Below are positions 11,281 to 24,889 of a DNA stretch of 64,000 nucleotides, in pieces (position 1 is the first letter of the stretch; each line of letters starts with the position of its first letter). The notes beneath the pieces are model-generated. The model was given only the letters and a program-made list of their open reading frames with translations, searched no databases and was not told where the DNA came from. Location: NCBI RefSeq assembly GCF_030272615.1, contig NW_026729207.1:1-64000 (forward strand), written 5' to 3'. Made by a program: the position numbers and the translations under genes. Source of the DNA: Cryptomeria japonica. Taxonomy: Eukaryota; Streptophyta; Pinopsida; Cupressales; Cupressaceae.

Positions 11281-11720
11281 ATTATAGTTAATTTATTAGA
11301 GCAATACAACATCTAAAGATCTGATCTAAATAATGCAAGAACATACCCTAACTAACTATATTATGCATCATTTAAGATATGATAAATCTTAAGGTTAGGA
11401 TTTGCATTGTGATTCAATTAATGTTAAGGATGTTTGTAATCTATTAATTATATTTTTAAATTACGTGTTTTATTAAAATTTTAGATCTAATTAATTTTAA
11501 GAAATATTTTTGTATTTTTATTTAGTTATTTTTCAATTTAAAATATTTTTTATAATACAAAATTACATATAATAATCAAAATTTATTAAAGTTAACTTAA
11601 TTTAGAATTATTTATCTTATTAAAATTCTAATTTATTTTAGAATAGTTATATTTGAATTTTTCTTTTAATTTATATAAATCAATTAATTTATCTCTCCAT
11701 CTCTCTCTATCTCTCTATTT

Positions 11721-11843
<123 letters not shown>

Positions 11844-12030
11844 CCCTCCTTCCTATCCTTATCTCTCCATATCTATACCTCTCCCTCTCTCTTCTCTCAA
11901 ACTTTCACACACACTCTTTGTTTCTTCCTCTCTATATCTCTAAATATTGTTTGCACACTCCTTGTTACTCCTCCCCATCTATATCTCAATTTATCTCTCA
12001 AACTTTCACACACACTCCTCGTTTCTCCCT

Positions 12031-12090
12031 CTCTATCTCTATCTTTATCTCTATCTCTATCTCTATCTCTATCTCTATCTCTATCTCTCT
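12031..12090. repeat. (TCTATC)n microsatellite
   Basis: Hexamer repeat TCTATC with one variant unit, in the CT-rich tract of D1. In D2 the same place has fewer units. Confidence 0.9.
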
Positions 12091-12825
12091 TCTCTCTATT
12101 GCCTCCTTCATCTCTCTCTTGATCCCTTTTTCTCTATCTTCCCATCTCTTCCTCTCCCTCTCTATCTATATCTTATTATCTTTATCTTTCTTTTTCAACT
12201 CATGTTTGGATCCCTATAACTAGATATGTTACGTTTATTTTTTAAAGAATGCATATTATAATTAGGTTTATTTTTTAATAGAAATATTTGTATTTAATTT
12301 TTAATATAATTTCATTTAAACTAAATGAAATCCTTATAATTCGTTTTATTATCTATATTTTGAAATAAAAAATAATTATTAAAATTTATATGTTTATTTA
12401 AAAAAATATTTTATTTACAATATTATAAATGATAAAAAATAAAAAAACTATTTAAAATAGACATTTTAGTTTTTAAAGTACAAATAAACCCAAAAAAACC
12501 TAAAAAATCTATCATTCCTAAAAATTTGCTCATATAACACCAATTTTTAAAAATAAATCATAATAATCACTTTTGGTTGGTGCAAACTAATTGAATAAAG
12601 CAGCTTCAGTGAATGAAATAGTATTCCCTACAACAAGTACTAATAATATGTAATCTAAAATTAATAGTTGACAATTAAGTTTAAGATTAATTTTATTATT
12701 AAAATTATAATTATATATATTTTCTAATTAAATTAAGAATATGTTCTTAAGAAAAATGTATGTTTTCACTATAATTTTTTATATTATATTATAATTTTTA
12801 ATATTATTTTATTGAAGTGAGAGTT

Positions 12826-12920
12826 AGAGGTAGAGGTGGCTCAAGAGGAAGAGGTAGAGGTAGAGGTAGAGGTAGAGGTGGCTCAAGAGGAAGAGGTAGT
12901 TCCAGAGGAAGAGGTAGAGG
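12826..12920 (+). repeat. AGAGGT hexamer tract coding Arg-Gly repeats
   Basis: Tandem AGAGGT-type hexamers give alternating Arg-Gly ahead of the zinc knuckle. RG-rich tracts before the knuckle are normal in Copia Gag, but this one is expanded and starts at the D1 junction. Confidence 0.8.
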
Positions 12921-15900
12921 CAGATTTGATAGGAGAAATATTCAATGTTACCATTGTAACAAGTATGGCCACTTTGAAAGAGAATGCAAATTGAAAGAAG
13001 GTAAAAGTGCTAACTATGCTCAAGAAAGTAGTGAGAATCCTCCTGATCACTTATTTTTATCTTATGCCAAGGGTGAAAATACTAGTAAAGATGTTTGGTA
13101 CCTAGATTCCGGATGCTCTAACCATAAGATAGGGAATGAGAAGTTGTTCTCAACGAAGGATGGAAGTTTCAAATCCAAGATCCAACTTGGTGATGATAAA
13201 TCATTGGAGGTTGTTTCCGAAGGAGCTATGGAGGTGCAAACAAAAGAAGGTATAAAGAGTATTCATGATATTTATTATACTCCATAATTGAAGCACAATT
13301 TGTTAAGTGTTGGGCAGCTATGTGAGAAAAAATATAAAGTAGTCTTTGAGAATAAGACATGTTTTATCTATGATAAGAATAAGGGAAATAGGGTGATCAT
13401 CGTTGTTCCTATGACAAGAAATAGGATGTTCCCCTTGAGTACTGAACATAACAACAGTTTGGCAAATATGGCTTATGAGGATTCAAGTTGGTTATGGCAT
13501 CTCAGCTATGGGAATTCAAATTTTCATAGTTTAAAGTTTCTAACCTCGCATGCATTAGTTTCTAGTTTGCCCAAGGCTGAGGAACACAAGGAGCTTTGTG
13601 AAGGTTGTGCTAAAGGAAATCATGCAAGGGAAACGTTTCCAAAGGGAAATGAATGGAGGGCCCATGACCCACTTCAACTTGTTCATTCAGATATATGTGG
13701 TCCCATGCAGACTAAGAGTTTGGGTAAGTCATCATATTTCATCACTTTTATCGATGATTACTCATGAAATTGTTGGGTATATTTTTTGAAGGCCAAAGAT
13801 GAAACCTTAGATATATTCAATAAGTTCAAAGCCCTCATAGAAAATGAGAAAGGGTGCAAGATCAAATTTTTAAGGACTGATCATGGAGGATAATTTTTAT
13901 CAAAGCCTTTCCAAAGTTATTGTGATCTTAATGGCATCAAGAGACAACTCACAACTGCATACACACCTCAATAGAATGGAGTACTTGAGAGGAATAATCA
14001 TACTGTGGTTGAAATGGCAAGGTGCATGTTATAAACCAAGGGACTGAGAAATTCTTATTGGGGAGATGCAGTTCCTACAACAGTGTACATACTCAACCAT
14101 AGCCCCACTAGTGCACTAGAAAAGATGACTCCTTATGAAGCTTGGTATGGAAAATGGGCTAATGTTAATCATTTCAATTTTTTGGTCATTTGGCTTATGT
14201 GCATGTACCTAATCAGAATAGACAGAATTTAGATGCAAAAGAGTGAGCCATGCATTTTTATTGGGTAGAGTGAGGAAAGCAAGCCTTATAGGCTGTATAA
14301 TCCCCTCACTAACAAGCTTATTGTCTCAAGAGATGTGATTTTTGATGAAGGGGGAGTTTATGGTTATAAAAAAGGCAATGTTGAGAAGCCAAAATATGTT
14401 TTAAATGATGATATAATTGCTGATATTGATCATGAGCAGCCAACTAATGTTTCTGTATCCAGTGGTTTAACTCCACCAAGCAGTCCTTCATCAAGTTCTT
14501 AGTACCAAGTTCAAGTCCAGCTTCTTCTCCAAGTTATACAAGGAATGTAAGGAGATTGAGTGATATCTACCAGAGGAGTGTAAATCAAGTGAAGAAAACC
14601 CAATAGGTGAGATAGTGAATTTTTCTTTATTAGCCAAGGCTGATTTTGAACCATCATGTTTTGAAGATGTATGTACTAATGAGGTTTGGGTGCAAGCCAT
14701 GGAAGAAGAGATGGATTCCATTCACAGTAATGACACTTCGGAGTTAACATAACTTCCACATGACAAGAAAAAGATTGGCACCAAATGGGTCTACATGACC
14801 AAGTTTAATAGTGATGGGAGTGTTGAAAGACACAAGGCAAGATTAGTTGCTAAAGGCTTCACACAAAAGTATGGAATTGATTATGAAGAGACATTTGCAC
14901 CAGTATCAAGACAAGAGACCATAAGAATGTTGATTTCATTAGCAACTCAAAAGAAGTGGAGCATACATCATATGGACGTGAAAAGTTCCTTCTTGAATGG
15001 GTACTTAGAAGAGGAAGTATATGTGGAGAAACCACAAGGTTTTGAAGTGGAAGGAAAAGAGAATTATGTCTATAGGTTGAAGAAGGTTTTGTATGGCCTC
15101 AAGCAAGCACCAAGAGCATGGTATGCTAGGATTGATGGATACTTTCAAGAGAATGGCTTCCAGAGAAGTAAGAGTGATCCTACCCTTTACTACAAACAAG
15201 AAGGTATTGATATCCTCATCATAAGTTTGTACGTTGATGGTCTTTTGTATATGGGTAGTAGTTCTAAGATGAAAGATGAATTCAAAGCTGCTATGATGAA
15301 AGAATTTAAGATGAAAGATCTTGGTTTGATGAAATATTTTCTGGGAATGGAGGTTTATCAAAGTAAGGATGAGATTTTTATTTGTCAAACAAAGTATGCA
15401 TAGGATATGCTGAAGAAATTTGATATGACTGATTGTAACCCTATCTCCACTCCAAGTGCTCATGGAGTTTTTTTGTGTAGAGATGATGGTGTTGATTTAG
15501 TTTATGAGACAACTTACAAAAGTATTGTGGGGAGCTTGATGTTTCTAACCCACAGAAGGCCTGATATTGCCTATTTAGTTTCACTTGTTTCAAGGTATAT
15601 GACAAATACATATGAAGGCAGCTAGGAGGATTTTGAGGTATGTGAAAGGGAATTTAAATTTTGATAGTCATTACTACTCTTTTAAAAAGTTCAATCTTGT
15701 AGGCTTTAGTGATTTAGATTGAGCAGGTAGTATGGATGACCACAAATCTACATCTGGAAATTGTTTTTCTTTTTGTCTTGGTTTGATTACCTGGAGCTTG
15801 AAAAAGTGAAGTATTGTTTCCCTCTCATCTATAGAAGTGGAGTATGTTGCAATTACCTCAGCAGGTATACAAGCTCTTTGGCTCAGAAAAGTTTTAGAAG

Positions 15901-16164
15901 AAATTGGAGAAAAACAAAATCAGCCTATAGTAATTTTATTGTGACAATGTGAGTGCCATCAAGTTAGCTAAGAATCTGGTTCATCATAGCAGAACAAAAA
16001 ATTTTGATATGAAATATCACTTCATACGAGATTTAGTGCAGAAGAAGGATGTTGAATTGAAGCACATCAACACCCAGGATCAGCTAGCGGATATATTCAC
16101 CAAAATGGTTGCAAAATCTCAGTTTTTAGCACTACGAGATAAGATTGTGAGCCCTCTCAGCATC

Positions 16165-16173
16165 AAGGGGGAG
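16165..16173 (+). other. Polypurine tract of the Copia element
   Basis: AAGGGGGAG, two bases before the TGTTGATAAC start of the 3' LTR; the normal position for priming plus-strand DNA. Confidence 0.75.
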
Positions 16174-16175
16174 TA

Positions 16176-16594
16176 TGTTGATAACTGATGCTGCTTGAGC
16201 ATGTAGTTCCATGCAACTCATAACTATTTTTAGCCTCCACCACCATACACCAACATGCAGCTAGATTAATTTAGTTAATAGTTTTTTATTTCTCATGCAA
16301 ATAAAGCATTCTATGCATGCAATTAGACTATTCTTAGATTAGAGCTTTCTTTAGAACTGTTGGTTTCTTTTTTCACCAAATATTGCATGCCATGCATGTT
16401 CTATTTTTAGAGACTTTGAATTCTTTTGTTAGTGAAGCTGAAAAAGTCTATTTATAGGGAATCTTTGTATTCTTTTTATTAAGCAGTAATATAGAATGTG
16501 TGTGGTATTCTAATATGAGTTGTGTTTTATTTTATCTCTGTGCTTTTTATTTCTGTTAGTTGTTTTCTCTATTATTATATTTTCTTGATCAACT
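16176..16594 (+). repeat. 3' LTR of the Copia element (about 420 bp)
   Basis: It begins TGTTGATAACTGATG just after the polypurine tract. It contains TATTTATA (16449-16456) as likely TATA box. The proposed end is at TGATCAAC near 16594, where a complementary end (TCAACA) would be expected with the last base changed. The 3' boundary is uncertain. Confidence 0.6.
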
Positions 16595-16599
16595 AGCTA

Positions 16600-16830
16600 T
16601 AAGAACAGGGGCAATTTTAGATTCTACAAGTACTTGTTGGAGTAGTAGGATTTGGAGTGGTACATTCCCTCGTAAGTGTTGTACGAAAATTTATTTTTGT
16701 ATTAGGATTCACAACTTGAGTTTCATTCTCTTATGGAACATTAGCTGCAATTGTAGTAGTTTTATCTATGCTTCCATCCTACGCTTCTTCTTCAACAAAC
16801 TCAACATCATGACAACTTCTTTGTGATAAG
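16600..16830 (+). pseudogene. Hydrophobic coding scrap of unknown origin
   Basis: Beginning near 16624, one frame reads ILQVLVGVVGFGVVHSLVSV, a few charged residues, then FIFVLGFTT, one TGA, and VSFSYGTLAAIVVVLSMLPS followed by a Ser/Thr-rich end and a stop. This looks like two membrane segments of a protein. I cannot name the family. It sits between two Copia remnants and may be a captured or unrelated host gene piece. Confidence 0.3.
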
Positions 16831-16869
16831 ATTATACAACTTATATGCCTTGAATTTTTAAATATATCC

Positions 16870-19110
16870 CACAAATATGAACTTCTCTCCTCTATCATCT
16901 AGTTTCTTTCTCGACTCTTGTGGTATCAATGAGTATTCCACACATCCAAAGACTCTCAAATGTGCTATATTATGCTTCATTTTTCTCCAAACTTCTTAAG
17001 GTGTTTTATTTAACACTTCTTTTATCAGACATCTATTTAATATGTATATCGATCATTCAACTACTTCATCCCAATACTCATTTGGTAGATTTTTTTATTT
17101 TATCATACTTTGTGTAATTTCCATAATTATTCTATTCATTATCTCATCTACTCCATTTTTTTGAGGAGTGTATGTTGCTGTAAATTGCTTTCTTATGCTA
17201 GTTTCTTTGCAAAAATTCTGAAAATTATTTGATATGTATTCACCACCTTGATCATTTCTCAATGTTTTTATATAGTAACCAATTTCTTTCTCAGCTTTTG
17301 CCTTGAACTCTTTAAAAATAGCAAATACATCTTATTTATATTTCAGAAAATAAATGCATACTTTCCTACTAAAATCATCAATAAATTTTAAGAAACAAAT
17401 TCTTCCACTTATGGATGGTGTTTTCATCAGTCAACAAAGATCTATGCACTATCTCAAGTGGATTTTTTTCTCTATAAGTCTCCCCAACTAGAAATTTATT
17501 CCTATGTTGCTTTTCCAATATGAAACTCTCACATGTTGTCTTAAGTGGCTCTATTGGTGGCAATCCATATACCATTCCTTTCTTATATAACATTTGTAAT
17601 CCTTTGAAGTTTAAATGGCCAAGGCTTAAATTCCACAACCAAGATTCACTTTTATATGAAGCTTTCAGAGCTAATTCAACAACCTTTTGCAATCCTTGTG
17701 GATCTAAGAATAGTTCGCTTTGAATTATAAGTAGAAACATCCTACTTTTTGTCATATCAACTTTTGCAATCAACATATTGTTTGGTTTCTTGTCTATAAT
17801 AACACATTCACCATTTTCAAAGTATATTCTATATCTTTTTTGCACTGAATGTCCAATGCTTATGAGATTGTGTTGCAATCCAGGAACATAGTATACATCA
17901 GAAATATGCTTCTCCTCACCTTGCTTATTTATTATATTAATTGACCCTTTTCCCATGACTGAAACTCATTGATCATTTTCTAATTTTACTAATGATTTTA
18001 CAGAATCATCACCATTGTTGCAAACATCTCCTTACTCCTAATCATCTGATTACTACAACTACTATCTAGGAACCATGCTTCCTCGGAACTCTCTTGTGCT
18101 ACATTGCATGTTATCAATATGGTGGTTTGTTCACCAGTGTTTGGCTGATTTTAATTTGTAAAATGTGTCTTTTTCTTATTCATGTCATATTTCTTTTTCT
18201 TAGATTCTAATGCAAAATGCCCAAATTAATTGCAATAATGACACTGGATATTGGATTTATTATACCTCTCCTTGATGGTGGATATGAGAATGACTACTCT
18301 ACCTTCCCCTTGTTGGTGTAAAATGAGCATGTGGGCTTGATGCAAGTCTTCTTTCAAATTGTGTATTTTATCTTTGTCTTTTTGGTGTAAAACATCCTCT
18401 ACCGCTACTGTGATTTGATCTCCCTATTCTTCTGCCAAATGAAAGGTGAGTCCTGAATGCACTCTCAAATAATGATGTCCCTGATCGATTTAGTCTTTGC
18501 TCATGTGCTAAGAGTGATCTAATTAATTTGTTTACTAATAGCTGAGTAAGATCTTTGGACTCCTCAATTCCCACTACAATAGGATCAAACTTTGTAGGTA
18601 AGCTTCTAAGTATCTTCTCTACAAATTGTTGATCCCCAATGGTTTCTCCATATGGCCTAATGTGATTATTGCCATTGCATAAATGAAGAATGAATCTACT
18701 AAATCTGAATCTTTCATTTGCATGTTTTTGAAATCCCTTCTAAGATTTTATAATTTTATTGTTTTCACCTTGTTTGTGCCTCAGTATGTTGTTTGCAAAC
18801 TTTCCCATGTCTACTTTGATCTTGTGGTAGCTGCTAATTTTAGAAAAAATGATTCCTCCATTGGTTGTTGAATGAAAAACAATGCTTTTGCATCTTTCTT
18901 CTTATTTTCATTCAACAAATCCTTCTCAACTTGTGGAAGATCTTGATAAAATTGTTGGTCTATTGGTTCAGGGAAACCATTTTCAATCAAGTCCCAAACA
19001 TCCTAGGAATAAAACACGGTTTTCATTTTTATGCTCCAAAAAAAATATTTTTTGCCACTAAAAATTAGTATTTGGGGCTATGAAATACTTCCACCTAGTC
19101 CTACCATGAT
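16870..19110 (-). pseudogene. Copia gag-protease-integrase pseudogene
   Basis: In element order: Gag pieces from 19060 (DVWDLIENGFPEPIDQ, then a KKDAKALFFIQQ block), a gag block at 18574-18368 (ESKDLTQLLVNKLIRSLLAH, EQRLNR), and a zinc knuckle near 18220 with a stop and its last Cys changed to Ser. The protease active site is changed from DSGC to DSSC (18055-18066). The integrase zinc region and core start lie at 17956-17378 (SWLWNLSLGHLNFKGLQMLY, ...CESF). Decayed core sequence runs to about 16870. It shares its family with 2525-3235, which covers the same integrase part. RT and RNase H are absent. Confidence 0.85.
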
Positions 19111-19114
19111 TTAA

Positions 19115-20080
19115 AAAAATAAAAAGTTTGCCTCTACTTACTATATGTCAAGACCTTCTACCAATTGATTATCTCTTTCTAATTAAAAAAACTTTCCTTG
19201 ATAGTAGAACTCTCCAACTAGTCTACTTCTAGCCTTCCCTTTCAAGAGCTTCTCTTGCAGCACCCCCTAATTCTTTCAGTGACTTCTTTAGCAAACACAA
19301 TTTGTAATAATTTTAGCATTGACTCTCTTCCGATTGGAGCAATTTTACATCAAATTTCCTTTGACTTTTTTATGCAATGATAACTTATGTTTTCTTTCTT
19401 CCAAGTGTTGCCACCTTGGTTATCTCTTTTCTTCTTAACAAATTTGATCAAATCCAACAACTTCTACAACTTCAGAAATTTTCCCTTTCTAGTAATCTTT
19501 TCCTTTGACTACAACAACAGGTTTTCAATCTTCTAACAATTGTGCTCAGTTTACTAATTGGCCAATACTAGAGGCCTCTTTTTCTTCTTCATAGGCAATC
19601 TGCAACAACATTTTTCACCGTAAATTCTACACTTCCTTGATCTCCATGTTTTGATACCCATTTGAAGGGGAGAAAGAAAACTAAATTGCAGAAAACACTA
19701 AGAAATAACAAAAGAAAAAAATAAATGACAGTTTACATAATTGCCCTTTGACAAACTAGAGATCCGTGTGCTCTGTTTTTCATTATATATTCACAAGAAC
19801 AGAGTATCCATGCCTTGTTAAAAAGTAAGTGTATTTCCATTGCATTCCCTTTAAAAAAAAAGTTTTATCCAAGCCTATGGGAGAAGCTTCCATAAAATGC
19901 GCCAAATCCTAGATAATTATTGGTTCATCTAAGAGTTTAGAAGAATGAATAAATGTGGTTGGATTAGATGAACGGAATGTAGCATGGGAGTAAATGTGCA
20001 TAGGTGGAAGTCCATGTATGCCAACATGAAATATAAGATCCATCGTCTCATGATCATGACCTATATTTGATTGAAAATAT
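19115..20080. other. Region upstream of the minus-strand Copia gag, no gene
   Basis: By position this should hold the leader and 5' LTR of the element at 16870-19110. On the minus strand ATGGGTATCAAAACATGG near 19650-19667 is a weak primer-binding-site candidate, and TATATAAT near 19780 a possible TATA box. I cannot define LTR ends, and no coding sequence is visible. Confidence 0.35.
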
Positions 20081-20084
20081 CAAC

Positions 20085-21310
20085 ATCAATGGTGGTCTCT
20101 CATTACATAAAAATAAATACAATTTTTTATATCTAGAAATCTATATTACTTGATGGACAATAATAGACTACTAAAGATTTGTTTTGTGAGGCAGCAAGCA
20201 TGCCCACATTTGGTTTAATAAATATTTAAATAGCTCATCGATCTTGGTCTGTTGAGATCAACATTTCTGGTTTAAGATTAAGACCATTAATTAACTATGA
20301 ATTCATTTAAGATAAATATGGTATGTAATATAATGGAAGTATTATGGCCAATGCTCAATATACCAAGTGCATTAGTAAGTGGTCTCTTAAAAAATAATCT
20401 ATAGTAGTAAACATTAAATTTATAGTATTTTGGAAATAATATATTTCATTTGTTTTTTCTATCTTTTGTGCATGCTACATTGTCTTGATATAGTTCATGT
20501 ATTACATAGTGTTAATTTACTTCATTAGAGTCCAATTGCTGACTTGAAATACATATTCATTGTTCAATTGCAGTCGTTTTCATTTTTTTTTTTCTCTTTA
20601 TGTATTCCCTTTCTTGACTTTATGTTTATATTACTATGATGCTAGTTCATGTGGATGATATCAAGACACCTTAAGTGGTACATATTGACACATGTGAATA
20701 TATGTTACATTGTTAATGTCACATCCTCCCTATGCTTTGTGACATTTCAAGTTGAAATTTCATGATTATACCATGTATGTTGTGATCTCTCACTAATTAA
20801 CATAGTTCCTTCTATTCTTGTTTACATCTAGTTTATGCCTATAATTTACTCACATTTCTCTTTTTGTCTTTTTTTTTTCAACTTGGTTTATCTACTTTTC
20901 TTTGGTTGTTGTTTTCTTCTACAACCATTCCTCTTTTATCATGTTACTTCTTTCTTTGTATTTTATGCTCATTCCAATGATTTTTCCTTTGTCTTTGACT
21001 ATAGCTTATTTCTTATTGATATAATGTTGATATTTCATTCAAACCTTTTCATTGATCTTGAATTAATATATCACATTCATAGTGTCACTTATTGCAGTTA
21101 CATTTCTCTAATTACTATGTATATTATTCTACATTGCCATCCCATGCTTTTCAATCCTTCATATTGAATTCATATTGATGTATCACACTTTCAAATCTCC
21201 CACATTTGGTTCAAGGTGGTTGTTGTTCCCTCCTCACATATTACACTTGTATATAGCACATCCATTGCTTGAAGTATATTATATTTTAAATTTATCTATA
21301 TATTAATTAT
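20085..21310. repeat. Dispersed repeat, copy F1
   Basis: Matches 32315-33460 along most of its length, starting at ACATCAATGGTGGTCTCTCA. AT-rich, with no coding sequence I can support and no recognised termini. Confidence 0.65.
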
Positions 21311-22440
21311 TTTTTGCTATATTTTTACATTAGGGTCATCATGCTTTCCATCCCACACATGAGCTTCATTTTGCTATTATTCCCATCTAAGGATTTTTAG
21401 CTATATGTGTGCTTAGATTATCAAATCCATCCATATATTTCTTTCTAAACTCACACTTATCTATATGGGAACTATTGAACTTATTGTAACATTATATCAA
21501 TACCTCTATTGACTTCACTTATATGGGAATCATGCATTCCATTTTAAATATTCAAGCCACGATTTCTATATCTTCACAATTACATCTTACATTGATGTGC
21601 TTCCATTTTTTCATTTTAGGGGTACCATTTATTTTTAGTTTTTTTATTGTGGGCATAATAAATTCCATATTAGTCACAATATGGGACATCAAGCCTTAAC
21701 TGTTAAAAGAAGCACACTTCCTCTTTACATATTTCACCTTATATTTGTTCTTTCATAGAAGCACCTATATATTGCAAAGCATCGAGATTGCTTCTACACA
21801 TTACCATTTTTTTATTGCATTGCACTAACATGAGTTTTCATGAGAATTAAAAGTCATGTTACCATTATTTTATAATACTAAGGAAAACATTGTAACTGTT
21901 GATGCTATCTCTAGCCCATGCACATATCATGCTTATACTTTTTGCATATTGACATTAAAATTAGATAATGCATTTTTAAAATAATTTTTACATATCTTTA
22001 CATGATTATATACATTCATTATTAGGTTGAAAATTATTTTGTCACCTATAATTCCTTGTATCTTATCAAAACAAACAATTATTGAGGTTATAGAAGGGAG
22101 GTATATTATATCACTAATATTTTTTTTTAGTTTTACAAATACTTACAACTTCTTATAGAGGTTAATAGTTTATTTTTATAGATAATATATAGAAGATGAG
22201 TTCATATAGTCATATTCCCATGGGGTCGATTAGTTTATATGTGGACCACATGATGATAGAATTTGATATTTGAATATTTACTTTGCATGTATGTTTGTGA
22301 TTTATAAATACCTTTTAGATGTCCTCTATTAAAATCTCAAATTTTTTTGTAAGTAAATTATTATATAGAAATATGTTCACACATACATACATATCTATCA
22401 AGAAATAAAAATAACCTTCTAATGTACTTGTAATTTTGTC
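21310..22440. other. AT-rich spacer, nothing recognised
   Basis: No gene, RNA or clear repeat boundary seen. It continues the composition of F1 up to the start of A2. Confidence 0.5.
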
Positions 22441-23629
22441 TTCATAATTAATACTTGAGACCTAAGAGACCTATGATAGTCCTAAGAGACATAAAACATT
22501 TATAAGAGGATTATGATATCTCTAAGATACCTATGATAGACACAAGAGACCTATTACATATTTCAGATACTTATGAAAGTCTTAAGAGACCTATGAAAAT
22601 CCTATGAGACCTATCATCATCAAAAGAGACTTATAGAAATCCATAAAGTTAGGGATTTATATCATCTCATTACATGACAAATAATGATGGCACACATGAT
22701 AAAAATTGATTGCATCATAATTTTATGATACAAATAGTCATATATACAACATTTTTTTTTATGCCCTAATGACACAAGGTAGGTATGATCTAGGTTTGAC
22801 TATTGTAAGAAACTAGGAATATTTATTTTATAATCATTTTGTCACCTTCATTGCGGGTTATCATGAATTTCCCACGAGTTTAATAAGTATTATATCCTAT
22901 AATAATTTGAGTATAAGTGATTTCAATGAATTTTGTAAAATAGTCTTGAATGCCTCGTCAATGATCCATATCTAGCAAACTTTAACTTCGATGAAGACTT
23001 ATTTTTGGAAAAGAGCTGGAGAGAAATTATTGGCATTACCATTTGTTTTAGATAGGAAAGGAGATTCAAGATAAAAAAATTGTGCATTATTTGATAAAGG
23101 ATTCATATTGAATGAATATAGGAAAAGATGTAAAAAAAGGATATAGAGAATGGTTAGTGATAAACAATTTGATTCTTAGAAAGAATAATAATATAACAAG
23201 GAGAACAAAGGAGATATGAGCGAAGAAATTTACAAATAATTTGTTGGCAACTAATAATTCCAATAGCATTGAGTGTCATACAATGCCATTCTGCAGTTTC
23301 CAAATTCTTTATAGTTTTTCTAATTTGCATGTTCTTTGTTTAGCTTGTTTCCATGAAACTCTCTAGCGTGCTATACTGCATATAATGTAATAAAAATTAT
23401 TTTTTAGTATTGTTTTCTATTTTTGGCATGGTTTCCTATTCATTTAATAAACTCATTTAATTTATTTATGTCATGGAAAATACTCTATTGAACTATATTT
23501 TGATGAAACTCTATTCTTCTTGTTTAATCAGTGTTTACACAAAGATAATTAATACTTCCTTTTTGTAAAAGATCTCTTTTTTGATTTTCTAAGTATAAGT
23601 CTATGATCATTATCTAGGATTGTATTTAA

Positions 23630-24475
23630 AAGTCTTCATTTGGTACCAAACTAGGTGATTTTATTAAAATTTAATCATGTCAAAAACTAATTCTTTGTCA
23701 ATATCAAAATTCAATAGAAGCTATTATGATTACTGGTGCATTAAAATTATGACCTTTTTTACAATAAAATACTTGTGTAAAATTGTAAAACTTAGGTATG
23801 AAGAGCCATTTGATTGGAACAACTTATAGCCAATGATTAAATTATTAAGGAGGCAAAGAATCATAATGCATGAGATTTATTTCATAGTCTAATAACTCCC
23901 GATAAGAGATTTTTTTGATGAATTTTAGATGCATAGATAGCTAAGAATGCTTGAAATAATATAAAAGAATCTTATAAAGACAATTACTAAATTGAAATTC
24001 TCAAGTTACAAAGCTTGAAAATGAAATTTCAAAAATTTAAAAATGTGGGAAGCTGAAAATGTGAGTGATTATTATGTAAGGTTACAAGATTTGGTTAAAA
24101 AAATGGCTACTCTAGGAGAAATTATGAACAAATAAGTTGTGGTAAAAACTGTAGGTGGAACAATTTTATCATCATCACTAAAGAGAGGAAAGATTTGTCT
24201 ACCATTTAGTATGATAACCTTGTGATATATCTTATTTCACATGAGGAAGGATTGAGAGATTCATCCAGAGAAGTTAATGATAAATATTTTTCCTCTAAGT
24301 TATATATTTGAAAGAATGAAGATGTCAACACTAGCTCTAAGACAATCAAACGTAAGGGTAAACAAAAAATTAGAATTCTTCAAGAGGAAACACTAGAAGA
24401 AGAAGTGGTCCAAGAGGAAGAGTTAGAGACAAACTTGATAAGAAAAATATCCAATGTTTTTCATTAAAGTAGGGA
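23630..24475 (+). pseudogene. Copia gag remnant in A2
   Basis: Counterpart of 4370-5215, with the same blocks: a KTFF-type start region, the RLRDSS.EVNDKYFSSK block near 24250-24300, and a GPRGRVRDK segment near 24415. It ends at the same place (KKNIQ... then an abrupt change at about 24475). Different stops from A1 show that the two copies decayed separately. Confidence 0.6.
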
Positions 24476-24889
24476 AGGGTGCCAACCTATTATACATTAG
24501 ATGACATTCATCAAACCCAAAGAGAAAATAGTAGGGTTACACATAGGTAACACTTTCAACAAGACCACATAGTGGAAATATAACTACAAATAAAGATCTA
24601 AAATAGGGCCAAAAAGCAGGCATAGAGGAATAGTGTGAGATCTCTAAGAAGGTATAGAATGAACCTTTTTATTTTTCCGAACAACACTTCATAAAGAATC
24701 CATAACATGAGAAGAAAAAGGAATGGTGTTATCTGAATCAAGTGATGCATCAACAGAGTCTGAGAGAGGAGCCACCAAACCTAGGAGAGGGACGTGGTTG
24801 TCTTGGGAGAGAAACTTTGAGACCAGGAAATGAATGAGTTTCTTACTTGAGAGAACCCAAGAATGATCCAACAAGGCATCAATAGTGTT

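Larger units (their letters stand above)
12818..16188 (+). pseudogene. Copia gag-pol pseudogene
   Basis: An RG-rich tract from a hexamer repeat (12826-12920) leads to the zinc knuckle CYHCNKYGHFEREC (12946-12987). The protease DSGC is at 13105-13116. The integrase has LWHLSYGNSNFHSL ... CEGCAKG, HSDICGPMQTKS and FITFIDDYS. RT starts near 14780 (GTKWVYMTKFNSDGSVERHK) and shows the MDVKSSFLNGYLEEEVYVEK block. The RT active site YVDD has become YVDG (15230-15241), losing a catalytic Asp. RNase H ends with HINTQDQLADIFTKMV before a stop at 16186-16188. In-frame stops lie at 13285 (TAA) and 13765 (TGA), several lie between 13880 and 14040, and one is at about 15402. A frameshift lies near 14180 and more between 15620 and 15950. 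Confidence 0.9.
12818..16594 (+). mobile_element. Copia element, 5'-truncated, with 3' LTR
   Basis: A plus-strand element starting inside gag, directly at the end of D1, and running through protease, integrase, RT and RNase H to a polypurine tract and 3' LTR. No 5' LTR or gag N-terminus is present. The order protease-integrase-RT-RNase H identifies Copia. Stops are frequent and mostly explained by CAA/CAG/CGA to TAA/TAG/TGA changes, so this is an old copy. Confidence 0.9.
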
